From Minisyncoccota bacterium (GTDB lineage Bacteria > Patescibacteriota > Minisyncoccia > Minisyncoccales > Minisyncoccaceae), in NCBI GenBank assembly GCA_028711945.1, contig JAQTRG010000002.1, positions 1-18,657 of the forward strand: a stretch of DNA of 18,657 nucleotides. Direction: 5' to 3'. The position numbers and the translations under genes are program-made. Every line of letters starts with the position of its first letter. Position 1 is the first letter of the stretch. This document shows, in pieces, positions 5,498 to 13,191 of the stretch. Below the pieces are notes generated by a model. It saw only the letters and a list, made by a program, of their open reading frames with translations, did no database searches and was not told the DNA's origin.

Positions 5498-5549
5498 ACA
5501 GGCATCCGCGCTACCATTGCGCCACACCGGAATATATATGTAATATATC

Positions 5550-6212
5550 TTATTTAAAGATTCCGTCAACCCATCCCATTATTTTTCTATGAAGATTAGT
5601 ATTGCAAACTTTTATTCTAAAAATACCATTTTCGTGTTTTTTATTTCTTAACCTCTTTGTGTTGTTTTTTGCTATATAACTTTTAGTAAATTGACTTAAT
5701 GGTATTCCAGTTAATTTTGACCAAAATTTCTTTGCACTTACTTCGTTTAAATCATCATGAATATATAAACTTCCTCTAAATTTGCTCATTGGAACATTAC
5801 AAAAATCCTTAAACCAATTCATCATAAAATTAATAAGCTTATAGTCTGAATTAACAAAAGAAATATCTCCATCTGTTTTTCCTCCTTCTCCAGCATAAAT
5901 AGAAATACCAACTACAAATCTATCTCTCTTGCTTAATAATCCTATTTCTTTTGATCCTTCGGCTTTCAACTTTTCTGTTATTAATTTTCTTTGTTTTATT
6001 TTGTTTTGAGCAGCAATAATGCTTCCTTTTAAATTTCCTGTTTTTTTATTTAAATAAAGTCTTTTTAACTGCCCCTTACTTAACTCAACATCTCTAACCC
6101 AAACACTAACAGAAGAAAGAGAAACTCTTAATTTTCTCTTAATTTCTTTAATAGATTCTCCGTTTTTTCTTAATTCCCTTGCTTTTATTTTTAAATCAAG
6201 CTTACCTTTCAT
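5550..6212 (-). CDS. HTH plus LAGLIDADG-like protein (possible free-standing homing endonuclease)
   Basis: 220 aa. The N-terminus (about 8-45) is a helix-turn-helix: ARELRKNGESIKEIKRKLRVSLSSVSVWVRDVELS. The centre and C-terminus (about 92-220) follow the pattern of divergent LAGLIDADG-type proteins seen repeatedly in CPR and archaeal genomes: GISIYAGEGGKTDGDISFVNSD (with a YAGEG motif in place of LAGLIDADG), then a helix LINFMMNWFKDFCNV, then YIHDD, KKFWSKLTGIPLSQF, and a terminal RIKVCNTNLHRKIMGWVDGIF. Relatives are usually unannotated or called HTH/homing-endonuclease-like; nuclease activity is not established. It has its own promoter immediately upstream and lies 18 bp before the intron-bearing tRNA. 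A part in intron homing (cutting intron-less tRNA-Asn) is a reasonable guess; a plain DNA-binding regulator is the alternative. Confidence 0.75.
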   Translation of the reverse strand: MKGKLDLKIKARELRKNGESIKEIKRKLRVSLSSVSVWVRDVELSKGQLKRLYLNKKTGNLKGSIIAAQNKIKQRKLITEKLKAEGSKEIGLLSKRDRFVVGISIYAGEGGKTDGDISFVNSDYKLINFMMNWFKDFCNVPMSKFRGSLYIHDDLNEVSAKKFWSKLTGIPLSQFTKSYIAKNNTKRLRNKKHENGIFRIKVCNTNLHRKIMGWVDGIFK

Positions 6213-6219
6213 TAACTAA

Positions 6220-6248
6220 ATTATCAGTCTTCGAACCAAGAAAGTCAA
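6220..6248 (-). promoter_or_regulatory. Predicted near-leaderless promoter of the HTH-LAGLIDADG gene and tRNA-Asn
   Basis: On the - strand: -35 TTGACT (6248-6243), 17-bp spacer, -10 GATAAT (6225-6220); the ATG at 6212 begins 7 nt after the -10. It sits directly after the rpoD stop codon. Confidence 0.6.
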
Positions 6249-6255
6249 ATTATAA

Positions 6256-7461
6256 TTAGTATCCCTCTAACTTCTTTAAATCTTTGTGTTGCCTAATCTT
6301 CTCAATAGCCTTAGCTTCAATTTGTCTGATTCTTTCTCTGGTCACTCCAAACTCCTGCCCCACCTCTTCTAATGTATGAGTAACTCCATCCTCCAAACCA
6401 AATCTCATGAAAAGAATCTTTTGTTCTCTTTCGGCTAAATCTTTAAATATTTCTTCTAAATGTTCTCGGAGTAATGTTCTTCCAGCTTGAGATGCAGGAG
6501 ATTCCATTTTGTCATCTTTGATAAACTCTCCCAAAACACTATCCTTTTCATCTTCTCCTACTGGAGTCTCAAGAGAAACAGCTTTTTGAGATATCTTTTC
6601 TAGATGACGGACCTTCTCAACTTCAATTCCCATTTCAGAAGCAACTTCTTCTGCTAAGGGCTCTCTGTCTAGTTCTTGTAAAAGCTTTCTTTTGGCTTGA
6701 GTATATTTAGTTAAAGTTTCAATCATGTGAACAGGAATTCTAATTGTTCTTGCTTGATCAGCAAGAGCTCTAGTAATTGTTTGCCTAATCCACCATGTGG
6801 CGTATGTAGAAAACTTGTATCCTTTTCTCCAATCAAACTTTTCTACCGCTCTAAATAATCCAAGATTTCCCTCTTGAATTAAATCAAGCAATGTTAAGTT
6901 TGGAGATCTGCCAATGTATTTCTTGGCAATTGAAACAACGAGCCTTAAATTAGCTTCAGCTAACTTTCTTTTAGCATCTAAGTCTCCTGCTTCAATTCTT
7001 TTAGCTAATTCTTTTTCTTCCCTAGCTGTAATAGGCTCTATCCTTCCAATCTCTTTTAAATATGATTGAATGGAATCTATCTTTCCTGTTGATGCTCTTT
7101 TTCTTCCCTTCTTCTTCACTGATCCATCTTCTACGTCAAGATATCCTTTTGATTCTTTGACATCAATGCTTGCCTGCTCCATCTTATTAAACATATCTTC
7201 AAGTTCAGAAATGTTCTCCTCAATATTAGGAAATGTATTTAAAATCTCAGAAAAAGTAACAAAACCCCTTGTTTTTCCTTTTTTCATTAAAGCGTCAAGC
7301 TTCTCTGGGGTTATTACGTTGATAACTCTTTTATGTCTTTTCTTGGGCTTGATTGCCTTTTTTACTTTTGCTTTCTTTTTTACAACCCTAACTTTTTTAA
7401 CAACTTTCTTTACTTTCTTCTTAGTTGTTTTTGCTTTTATCTTCTTTTTTGTTTTCTTCAT
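6256..7461 (-). CDS. rpoD: Primary sigma factor RpoD (sigma-70)
   Basis: 401 aa. Directs RNA polymerase to housekeeping promoters. Domains in order: a lysine-rich extension (1-46); region 1.1-like segment (about 47-95, [25 protein letters not shown]); region 1.2 (about 127-160, [25 protein letters not shown]); region 2 (about 165-240), including the core-binding and -10-melting stretch [19 protein letters not shown] and [18 protein letters not shown]; region 3 (about 245-325); region 4 (about 330-395) with the -35-reading helix-turn-helix [20 protein letters not shown]. The start lies 41 bp inside the 3' end of dnaG. It is kept because region 1.1 begins well upstream of the next Met. The promoters predicted in this window (TTGACT/NATAAT) match what such a sigma factor should read. 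Synteny with dnaG supports the call. Confidence 0.97.
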   Translation of the reverse strand: MKKTKKKIKAKTTKKKVKKVVKKVRVVKKKAKVKKAIKPKKRHKRVINVITPEKLDALMKKGKTRGFVTFSEILNTFPNIEENISELEDMFNKMEQASIDVKESKGYLDVEDGSVKKKGRKRASTGKIDSIQSYLKEIGRIEPITAREEKELAKRIEAGDLDAKRKLAEANLRLVVSIAKKYIGRSPNLTLLDLIQEGNLGLFRAVEKFDWRKGYKFSTYATWWIRQTITRALADQARTIRIPVHMIETLTKYTQAKRKLLQELDREPLAEEVASEMGIEVEKVRHLEKISQKAVSLETPVGEDEKDSVLGEFIKDDKMESPASQAGRTLLREHLEEIFKDLAEREQKILFMRFGLEDGVTHTLEEVGQEFGVTRERIRQIEAKAIEKIRQHKDLKKLEGY

Positions 7462-9208
7462 CTTTTTTAATTAAGCTATTAAACTTGTCTAAAAGTTCCT
7501 TAATTTTATCAAATGCCCCTTCTTTTTCTAAATCCTTTATTTGTTGAGATAAATCACCTCTATCTTTTTTCCCTTTAAGCATTCTCAATTCCATCAAACA
7601 TTTATTCCATTCTTCATCTATTTTTATATCGCTGTCTTTCATTAACTCTGAAGAAATAGCTACATAGCTTAAAAGATTTACAATCTCAGAGGAATTCCCT
7701 AGAGCCTTATTTATTTCTTCAAAAGAAATATCTGGTTTTTCTTTTATCAAAAGTATCACATCTTTAGCCAATGGAGAAAGTTCATCTATATCACTTTCTT
7801 CAATTAAGCTCGATTTTGATCCATCAATTAAAAGGACTGTTAGCAAGCTTTCTTCCAAAAGATCTTTTCTTGTCTTCTTTTCCCTTTCTATCAATTTAAC
7901 ATCTTCAAAAGAAGATTCCTCAACATTAATCTTCTTCATTTCTGAACGAATATCTTCTTCCTTGATTTTAAGCTTGTGAGACAAGTTTTCTATCCAATAG
8001 CTCTGTTCTATGTTATTAGCAATTTTCTTGAATATAGGCAAGAGGTTCTTAACAATTTGCTTCTTACTTTCTAAATCATTAACATCTCTCCCCTTAAGCG
8101 CAAGATTGAAATAAAACTCATTAATTGGCTTGGCATTACTGATTAATTCCTTCCATTTTTCATCTCCCTCTAAAAGAACAATGTCTGCTGGATCTTTTTC
8201 TTCAACTATGGGTATAACCTTTACGTCAAACCCATTCTTTAGGGCCAGATCTATTCCCTTTTTAGTAGCATTATTTCCGGCAAGGTCCATATCAAAAGCT
8301 AAAACCAAATTAGAAGAATATCTCTTTATTATCCCTAAATGTATCGGAGTTAAAGCTGTTCCTGAAACAGCGATACAATTTTTAATGCCTGCTTGATGAG
8401 ACATTATACAATCAACATTGCCTTCTACTAGAACACAAAAATCATTTTGCCTTATCTCCATCTTAGCCTTATCCATTCCGTATAAAGCCCTGCTTTTGTC
8501 ATATAGCAAAGTATTGGGAACATTTAGATATTTCGCTTCATCATCATTCTTCCCAAATATCCTGCCAGTGAATCCTATCACTTGAGAATTAAAATCAAAT
8601 ATGGGAAACATTATCCTTCCTCTAAATCTATCAAATATTCTTTGTGAATCCTTTTTTGAAGCTAACCCTGCTTTAACTATGTCTTCCTTTTCATATCCCT
8701 GTCCGATAAGAAAATCTGATAATCCCTGCCACACTGAAGGAGCATAACCCAATCTCCATTCGTTAATCGTCTCTTCTTTCATACCTCTTTTAAGAAGATA
8801 TTCTTTCACCTCTTCTCCTGTCTTGCTTTTTTTTAATTGAGTTTCATAAAACTTACAAGAGGCTTCGCAAATACTAATCATTAGCTGCCTTTCTGTTTTT
8901 GTTTGTTCCCATTCCTTTCCCTGAATCTTTAATCGAACTCCTGCTTTTTGGGCTAACATTTTCAAAGCATCGGGAAAATCAACTCCTTCTATTTTCATTA
9001 CAAATTTAAACATGTCGCCTCCTTCACTACATCCTCCAAAACAATGCCATGTCTGTCTTGCTGGAGAAACAAAAAAAGAAGGAGACTTCTCGCTATGAAA
9101 AGGACAGCGAGCCCTGTAATTAATTCCCGCTTTTTCCAATTTGATGTATGAAGAAACAACATCAACAATGTTCAGTCTTGATTTGATTTCTTCAATGTCA
9201 GAGGTCAT
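7421..9208 (-). CDS. dnaG: DNA primase DnaG
   Basis: 595 aa, the usual length. Makes RNA primers at the replication fork. The N-terminal CHC2 zinc finger has Cys35, His38, Cys56 and Cys60 ([14 protein letters not shown]...[11 protein letters not shown]); the last pair is spaced C-x3-C, one residue longer than the common form. The catalytic core follows (about 110-370) with [13 protein letters not shown], the TOPRIM motif VEGNVD (Glu262, where EGYMD is commoner) and DMDLAG (Asp306, Asp308), the metal-binding acidic residues. The C-terminal part (about 420-595) is charged and helical, the place of the DnaB-interacting domain, and ends in a Lys/Glu-rich tail whose coding sequence overlaps the start of rpoD by 41 bp. 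The dnaG-rpoD pair is the conserved macromolecular-synthesis arrangement. A promoter-like sequence precedes the gene. Confidence 0.97.
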   Translation of the reverse strand: MTSDIEEIKSRLNIVDVVSSYIKLEKAGINYRARCPFHSEKSPSFFVSPARQTWHCFGGCSEGGDMFKFVMKIEGVDFPDALKMLAQKAGVRLKIQGKEWEQTKTERQLMISICEASCKFYETQLKKSKTGEEVKEYLLKRGMKEETINEWRLGYAPSVWQGLSDFLIGQGYEKEDIVKAGLASKKDSQRIFDRFRGRIMFPIFDFNSQVIGFTGRIFGKNDDEAKYLNVPNTLLYDKSRALYGMDKAKMEIRQNDFCVLVEGNVDCIMSHQAGIKNCIAVSGTALTPIHLGIIKRYSSNLVLAFDMDLAGNNATKKGIDLALKNGFDVKVIPIVEEKDPADIVLLEGDEKWKELISNAKPINEFYFNLALKGRDVNDLESKKQIVKNLLPIFKKIANNIEQSYWIENLSHKLKIKEEDIRSEMKKINVEESSFEDVKLIEREKKTRKDLLEESLLTVLLIDGSKSSLIEESDIDELSPLAKDVILLIKEKPDISFEEINKALGNSSEIVNLLSYVAISSELMKDSDIKIDEEWNKCLMELRMLKGKKDRGDLSQQIKDLEKEGAFDKIKELLDKFNSLIKKDEENKKEDKSKNN

Positions 9209-9223
9209 ATGTTTGGTATTGGT

Positions 9224-9251
9224 ATAATACCATTTTTAGCTTAAAAAACAA
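9224..9251 (-). promoter_or_regulatory. Possible promoter of dnaG-rpoD
   Basis: On the - strand: -35 TTGTTT (9251-9246), 16-bp spacer, -10 TATTAT (9229-9224), 15 bp before the dnaG ATG. The -10 is embedded in the small palindrome TGGTATTATACCA. The gap from the htrA stop to dnaG is only 46 bp, so read-through from htrA is also possible. Confidence 0.4.
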
Positions 9252-9254
9252 GGA

Positions 9255-10532
9255 TTATTGTTTCCATTCTCCCAAGACAAGCGTTTTCATAATTTCTGCA
9301 CCATTCCTTATTATTTTTAAATCAACTGCTTGCTTAGGGTCATATTTTGAAATAATTTTAGACAAAGAGTTGTCCTTAGTAATTTTTTCACCACCAATTT
9401 CTAAAATTACATCGCCTTCTTTGATTTCTGCTTTTTCAGCTGGAGATCCAGGAGTAACAGCTGGCTCGCTATTAATTCCCTTTATAACCATTGCTCCATA
9501 ATCAACAGACAAATTATTATCTTTAGCAATTTTTTCATCAACTAATACATATCTTACCCCAATAAAAGGATATGATATTTTTCCTAATGATTTAACCTGC
9601 TCAATGTCTTTTTTGGCCTTATCAATTGAAATAGCAAATCCAATACTTTGGCCAGAAGCCGCAACAGCAGTATTAATTCCGATTACTTCTCCTTTTAAAT
9701 TTAGCAATGGACCCCCTGAGTTGCCACGATTAATAGCAGCATCTGTTTGGATAATATCTTCCAAGGTTTCTGTTCCAATAGTTGAGCCAGAAGCAACAAC
9801 TGTTCTCCCTAGTCCTGAAATTACACCCACTGAAACTGTATTTTCAAATTCTCCCAAAGCATTACCAATTGCAATCACTGATTGCCCTATTTGAATATCA
9901 TCTGTACTTCCTAATTTTAATGGTTTAAATTTCTCTGTGCCTTCAATCTTCAAAATTGCTAAATCTTGAACTGGATCTTTAGCTAAAATCTTTGCTAAAT
10001 ATTTTTTACCATCAGCCATGACCACCGTGTATTCTGCTTTATCATCAGAAGCTACATGCTTATTAGTCATAATTAAACCATCTTCAGAAACGATGAAGCC
10101 TGTTCCTGCTCCAACTTCTTGTTTTTCTGTTCCTATCTGTTTTCTTTGGGTAAAAAATGGATCAAGAAATAGCCCACCAAAAGGATCCTCGTTCGTATAA
10201 ACAGGAACTTCTTCAGTTATTACGACACTAACAACAGATGGAGAGTTCTCTTTGACAACATCTATTACTTTCTGCTCTTGTGTGGTTTGAGGAACATACT
10301 CCTTTTCAATCAATTTTTCTGATTGCATCATAGGAACTCCTGCAGAAACTATCTCCTGTTTTAATTTAAGATAAAAAATATAACTTGATGAAAAACCTCC
10401 GATAAGACCAATTAAAAAAACTAAAATAAGAAAAAGCGGAGGAAAAGAAACCTTTTTCCCTAACAAAAGCTCGTTAGATTTTGGAGCTCTAAGCCTTTTA
10501 AAATTTATTTCTGGTAATTGATATATTGACAT
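9255..10532 (-). CDS. HtrA/DegP-type membrane-anchored serine protease
   Basis: 425 aa. Quality-control protease acting outside the cytoplasmic membrane. One N-terminal transmembrane anchor (about 32-54) follows a 30-residue basic cytoplasmic segment. The trypsin-like domain (about 85-300) carries the full triad: His159 (MTNKHVAS), Asp190 (DPVQDLAILKI) and Ser272 (NRGNSGGPLLN). The linker before it (EDPFGGLFLDPFFTQRKQ) is the LA-loop region typical of DegP/HtrA. A single PDZ domain follows (about 325-425), with the substrate-binding segment around YVLVDEKI and the GSPAEKAEIKEGDVILEIGG core. One PDZ and a membrane anchor resemble DegS or Gram-positive HtrA more than DegP. It is downstream of the glycan genes and 46 bp ahead of dnaG. 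Confidence 0.95.
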   Translation of the reverse strand: MSIYQLPEINFKRLRAPKSNELLLGKKVSFPPLFLILVFLIGLIGGFSSSYIFYLKLKQEIVSAGVPMMQSEKLIEKEYVPQTTQEQKVIDVVKENSPSVVSVVITEEVPVYTNEDPFGGLFLDPFFTQRKQIGTEKQEVGAGTGFIVSEDGLIMTNKHVASDDKAEYTVVMADGKKYLAKILAKDPVQDLAILKIEGTEKFKPLKLGSTDDIQIGQSVIAIGNALGEFENTVSVGVISGLGRTVVASGSTIGTETLEDIIQTDAAINRGNSGGPLLNLKGEVIGINTAVAASGQSIGFAISIDKAKKDIEQVKSLGKISYPFIGVRYVLVDEKIAKDNNLSVDYGAMVIKGINSEPAVTPGSPAEKAEIKEGDVILEIGGEKITKDNSLSKIISKYDPKQAVDLKIIRNGAEIMKTLVLGEWKQ

Positions 10533-10547
10533 AGTTCTTATATATTA

Positions 10548-11252
10548 CTACTTTTTATCATAATGATTAAATTCATATTTTGCCTTGCTAGGCTTTTTTA
10601 GAAAAAACATGTTTAACCCACATTTCAAATATGTAAAAGCTGTCCTAAAGTATCCATCTTTCTCAAATCTCCGAAGAGGCATTAATATCTTAACAGAGCT
10701 TATCACTCCAAATTTTGATATCTTAGCACATTGCTGAACAAAATAATGATCCTCAGCTAAAGATATGGTCTCATCAAAGCCACCTATTTTTTCAAAAATA
10801 TCTTTTTTAGTCATTATGCCCATTGCTCCCATAGGAAAAAACTTGGTCCACATTGCTTGAGGAATGTTATAGAAAAGATTTAATGTAAGATGATTCATAT
10901 ATACATTACTCTTTATCGGAAAAATCGGAAAAGAAGCAATGCTTAATTTCTTTTTCTTAAATTCATTAGATGCTTTTTGCAAAAAATCGTTTGGGATGAA
11001 CTCTAAATCAGCATCCATAAAAAACAATATATCCCCCTTAGCATGCTCTGCTCCTGAATTCCTGCCTCTTGCTGGAAGTCCTCCTGGAACAACTATGCAT
11101 CCATTTTCTTTTGCTATTTCAACTGTTCTATCTTTTGATCCAGCATCAGCAATAATGATTTCTGAATCATCAAATCTACATCTTTTAATTAAAGACAATA
11201 ATCTAGACAAATTCTTTTCCTCGTTTAATGTTGGTATAATTATGCTTATCAT
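10548..11252 (-). CDS. Family 2 glycosyltransferase
   Basis: 234 aa, GT-A fold, a short form without extra membrane helices. Nucleotide-sugar binding start: ISIIIPTLNEEKNLSRLL; IIIADAGSKDRT; the metal-binding DxD at Asp80/Asp82 (FFMDADLEF); the acceptor-side motif GGFDETISLAEDHYF with the ED pair that provides the catalytic base. It belongs to the large group of glycosyltransferases of the TIGR04283-like or dolichol-phosphate-type subgroup; the sugar and acceptor cannot be told from sequence. Its ATG overlaps the stop of the glycosidase-like gene by 4 bp (ATGA), indicating translational coupling; the htrA gene starts 15 bp after its stop. Confidence 0.9.
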   Translation of the reverse strand: MISIIIPTLNEEKNLSRLLSLIKRCRFDDSEIIIADAGSKDRTVEIAKENGCIVVPGGLPARGRNSGAEHAKGDILFFMDADLEFIPNDFLQKASNEFKKKKLSIASFPIFPIKSNVYMNHLTLNLFYNIPQAMWTKFFPMGAMGIMTKKDIFEKIGGFDETISLAEDHYFVQQCAKISKFGVISSVKILMPLRRFEKDGYFRTAFTYLKCGLNMFFLKKPSKAKYEFNHYDKK

Positions 11253-12250
11253 ATTGATTCTTTAAAAACTTTTATAGCTTCGTTCCATATCTCTGGGTCA
11301 TTGTGCTTTGTAAGCATATAATACCACCATTCGGCTCCCCAGAAATAAAATGTGTCAAAACCTGTATCTTTAGCGAATTTCACGTTCTCACCAAACTGTT
11401 TATAATCCATTGTTTCCTTTTGCTCCCAAACTGCTGTATTCATTATTGAATTAGCACACCATGGCTCAGCTTGCAACTCCACCCCAATCACCTCTTTACC
11501 CGTGTGCATTTTAAGTAGTTCTGCTTTGCGATGATAGAAAACAGGTGGAAATATATATGAGACATATTGACGTATTTGCTCTTGCCATACTCTTTTATAT
11601 GTTGTTATACCAAGGATATCGCCATATTTAGCTGTCTTTATCCAAAAAGATAGCTCCCCACTATCAGTTATAATGATTTGATGCTTTGAGTCAAGTCTTC
11701 TAACAAGCTCAATCTCTTTAGCCAAAAACTTTTCATCTCTCCAAGGACAAGCTCCAAAATTCAAAAATATCTCATTTTCTACTTGCCAAGAATCTAAAAC
11801 TTTAGAATCTTTGTATCTTGATACTACATTTTCAATCATAGAAAGAATAGCTTCCTGTTGTTCTTCTTTTTTCATACTCACTGCCCATTGAGGCAAATGA
11901 CATTCTGGCCAATGAGGAGTCTTCATTCCAATAGCTAAAATTGCTGTCCCATTTCTTTTTTCAATCTCATTCATCTGCCAATCAAACTCTTTAAAATCAT
12001 ATTGCCCTTTCTCTGGCTCAATTAAGTCCCAATGTAAAATCAATCTAAAATGTTTAACCTTAAGATCATCTAATAAAGCTGAAAATGTTTCCCTAGCATC
12101 TATTTCTAAAAACTTCGTATGTTTTAATGAAAAACTAACACCCCATTTCATTTGCGAAGCAGGCTTAGTATATCCAACAAAAAAATAGACAATAAGAATT
12201 GCAAAAATAATACCTAAAAATAAAATGACGTATTTAAACAAAGGCTTCAT
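11249..12250 (-). CDS. Membrane-anchored clan-A glycoside hydrolase-like protein
   Basis: 333 aa: one N-terminal transmembrane anchor (about 7-27), then a (beta/alpha)8 barrel facing outside. Features of the glycosidase clan A superfamily: HFRLILHWDLIEPEKGQYDF after the first strands (typical of GH5/GH39/GH42-like barrels); an Asn-Glu pair at the end of strand 4 (SWQVENE, Glu160, the expected acid/base); and glutamates at the end of strand 7 (VIGVELQAEPW, Glu258 or Glu262, the expected nucleophile). WGAEWWYY closes the barrel. The substrate is unknown. Related uncharacterised proteins occur in CPR genomes beside glycosyltransferases. It is probably an envelope-glycan trimming enzyme. It ends in a 4-bp overlap with the family 2 glycosyltransferase gene. 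Confidence 0.8.
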   Translation of the reverse strand: MKPLFKYVILFLGIIFAILIVYFFVGYTKPASQMKWGVSFSLKHTKFLEIDARETFSALLDDLKVKHFRLILHWDLIEPEKGQYDFKEFDWQMNEIEKRNGTAILAIGMKTPHWPECHLPQWAVSMKKEEQQEAILSMIENVVSRYKDSKVLDSWQVENEIFLNFGACPWRDEKFLAKEIELVRRLDSKHQIIITDSGELSFWIKTAKYGDILGITTYKRVWQEQIRQYVSYIFPPVFYHRKAELLKMHTGKEVIGVELQAEPWCANSIMNTAVWEQKETMDYKQFGENVKFAKDTGFDTFYFWGAEWWYYMLTKHNDPEIWNEAIKVFKESI

Positions 12251-12288
12251 CCCCTATATTATAATCAAAAATTTAAGATAGAGCAACC

Positions 12289-13191
12289 TTACATTGAAAA
12301 AACAAACAAACCGGTACAAATGATTAATATCGCAATAATCTTTTGGAAAACCACATTCTTCGATGTTTCCTCTTTTAATATCTTTGGAAATAAATACGAA
12401 ATAAAAATAGTCATAATAAATAAGAAAACATATTGGAATCCTCTCATTGAATTCATAATAGCCAGGTAAGCAACTGGCGCTAAAGCTATGGCCCAACTTT
12501 GTAATAGCATAGCTAAGCCTCCTGATGCTTGAGTCGTGACAAAAAGAAAAACATTGTTTTTCCCCAATCCTCCGCTATTGCTATTGAAATATTCTTTTCT
12601 AAACTTCTTGTTAAATAAAAATACAATAACAAATAAAAAGCTAACTATTCTCATCCAAATAAATCCTTGCCAAAATGGCATTTCTAAAAATATTAATTTG
12701 GAGAATATAAAATCTAAAGAAAAAAGAATTGAAGCAATGAATGATAATTTTACAAAATCTTTACTAATGTCAGAATCTTTATCCATTGAAACAACAACAC
12801 TTCCAATTAAAAGCATTACAAAAGCAAGCACTTCATTGGTTTTTAATACTTGAATCCCCCAAAATAAACAAGTAAGGATAAAAATAAAGATAGGTTGGCT
12901 TGCTCCAATAGTTGGCACCACACGGGACACATCGAACCTATCTAGAGCGGCAAATAAACAATACAAACCAAGGACATATACAATCCCTTCTAAAACAATC
13001 CACAACCATTGGATTCCATTAGGAAAACCAAATGAAACGAACGGTATCATCAAAACCACTAGGATACTAAAAAGACCGACGGTAAAAGTATATTCTTTAG
13101 GCTTAGCAGGACCAGCTAAAATTATCTTATCTCCCAAAGAAGCAAGACTATAAAAAAAATACGATAAAATAGTTGCTATTATCCAAAACAT
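12289..13191 (-). CDS. EamA-family (DMT superfamily) transporter
   Basis: 300 aa, about ten transmembrane helices arranged as two repeats of five, the EamA layout. N-terminal half: IIATILSYFFYSLASLGDKIIL, then LFSILVVLMIPFVSFGF and a glycine-rich helix YVLGLYCLFAALDRFDVSRVVPTIGASQPIFIFIL, the hallmark segment of the family. The C-terminal half repeats the pattern from about residue 150, with SWAIALAPVAYLAIMNSMRGFQYVF. Members export metabolites or carry nucleotide sugars or lipid-linked sugars; the substrate cannot be assigned. It overlaps the upstream GT-B gene by 13 bp, which suggests the transporter serves the same glycan pathway (inference). It is followed after 38 bp by the glycosidase-like gene. 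Confidence 0.9.
   Translation of the reverse strand: MFWIIATILSYFFYSLASLGDKIILAGPAKPKEYTFTVGLFSILVVLMIPFVSFGFPNGIQWLWIVLEGIVYVLGLYCLFAALDRFDVSRVVPTIGASQPIFIFILTCLFWGIQVLKTNEVLAFVMLLIGSVVVSMDKDSDISKDFVKLSFIASILFSLDFIFSKLIFLEMPFWQGFIWMRIVSFLFVIVFLFNKKFRKEYFNSNSGGLGKNNVFLFVTTQASGGLAMLLQSWAIALAPVAYLAIMNSMRGFQYVFLFIMTIFISYLFPKILKEETSKNVVFQKIIAILIICTGLFVFSM

Larger units (their letters stand above)
5221..5531 (-). tRNA. tRNA-Asn (GUU), interrupted by a group I intron, CCA encoded
   Basis: The 5' exon is 5531-5498: acceptor TCCGGTG, D-arm GCGC/GCGC, anticodon 5' strand GATGC, loop start CTGT. The 3' exon is 5261-5221: loop end TAA, anticodon 3' strand GCATT, variable loop AGGTT, T-arm GTAGG-TTCGAAT-CCTAC, acceptor CACCGGA, discriminator G73 and CCA. 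Joined, the anticodon loop is CTGTTAA with anticodon GTT. Alternative joining would give GTA (Tyr), but the short variable loop, G73 and the group I splice rules (U before, G at the end) favour Asn. The mature tRNA is 75 nt with CCA. The gene starts 18 bp after the HTH-LAGLIDADG gene and may be read from that promoter. Its 3' 15 bp overlap the recombinase gene on the other strand. Confidence 0.93.

Noticed and set aside
5221-5531. tRNA-Tyr (GTA) reading of the split tRNA
   Set aside because: It would need a different splice site without the U-G pair and terminal G, and bacterial tRNA-Tyr has a long variable arm and A73; here the variable loop is 5 nt and position 73 is G.
7070-7474. 134-aa + strand ORF with a very hydrophobic, Phe-rich end
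   Set aside because: It is the antisense of the lysine-rich start of rpoD; AAA/AAG codons read backwards give Phe and Leu.
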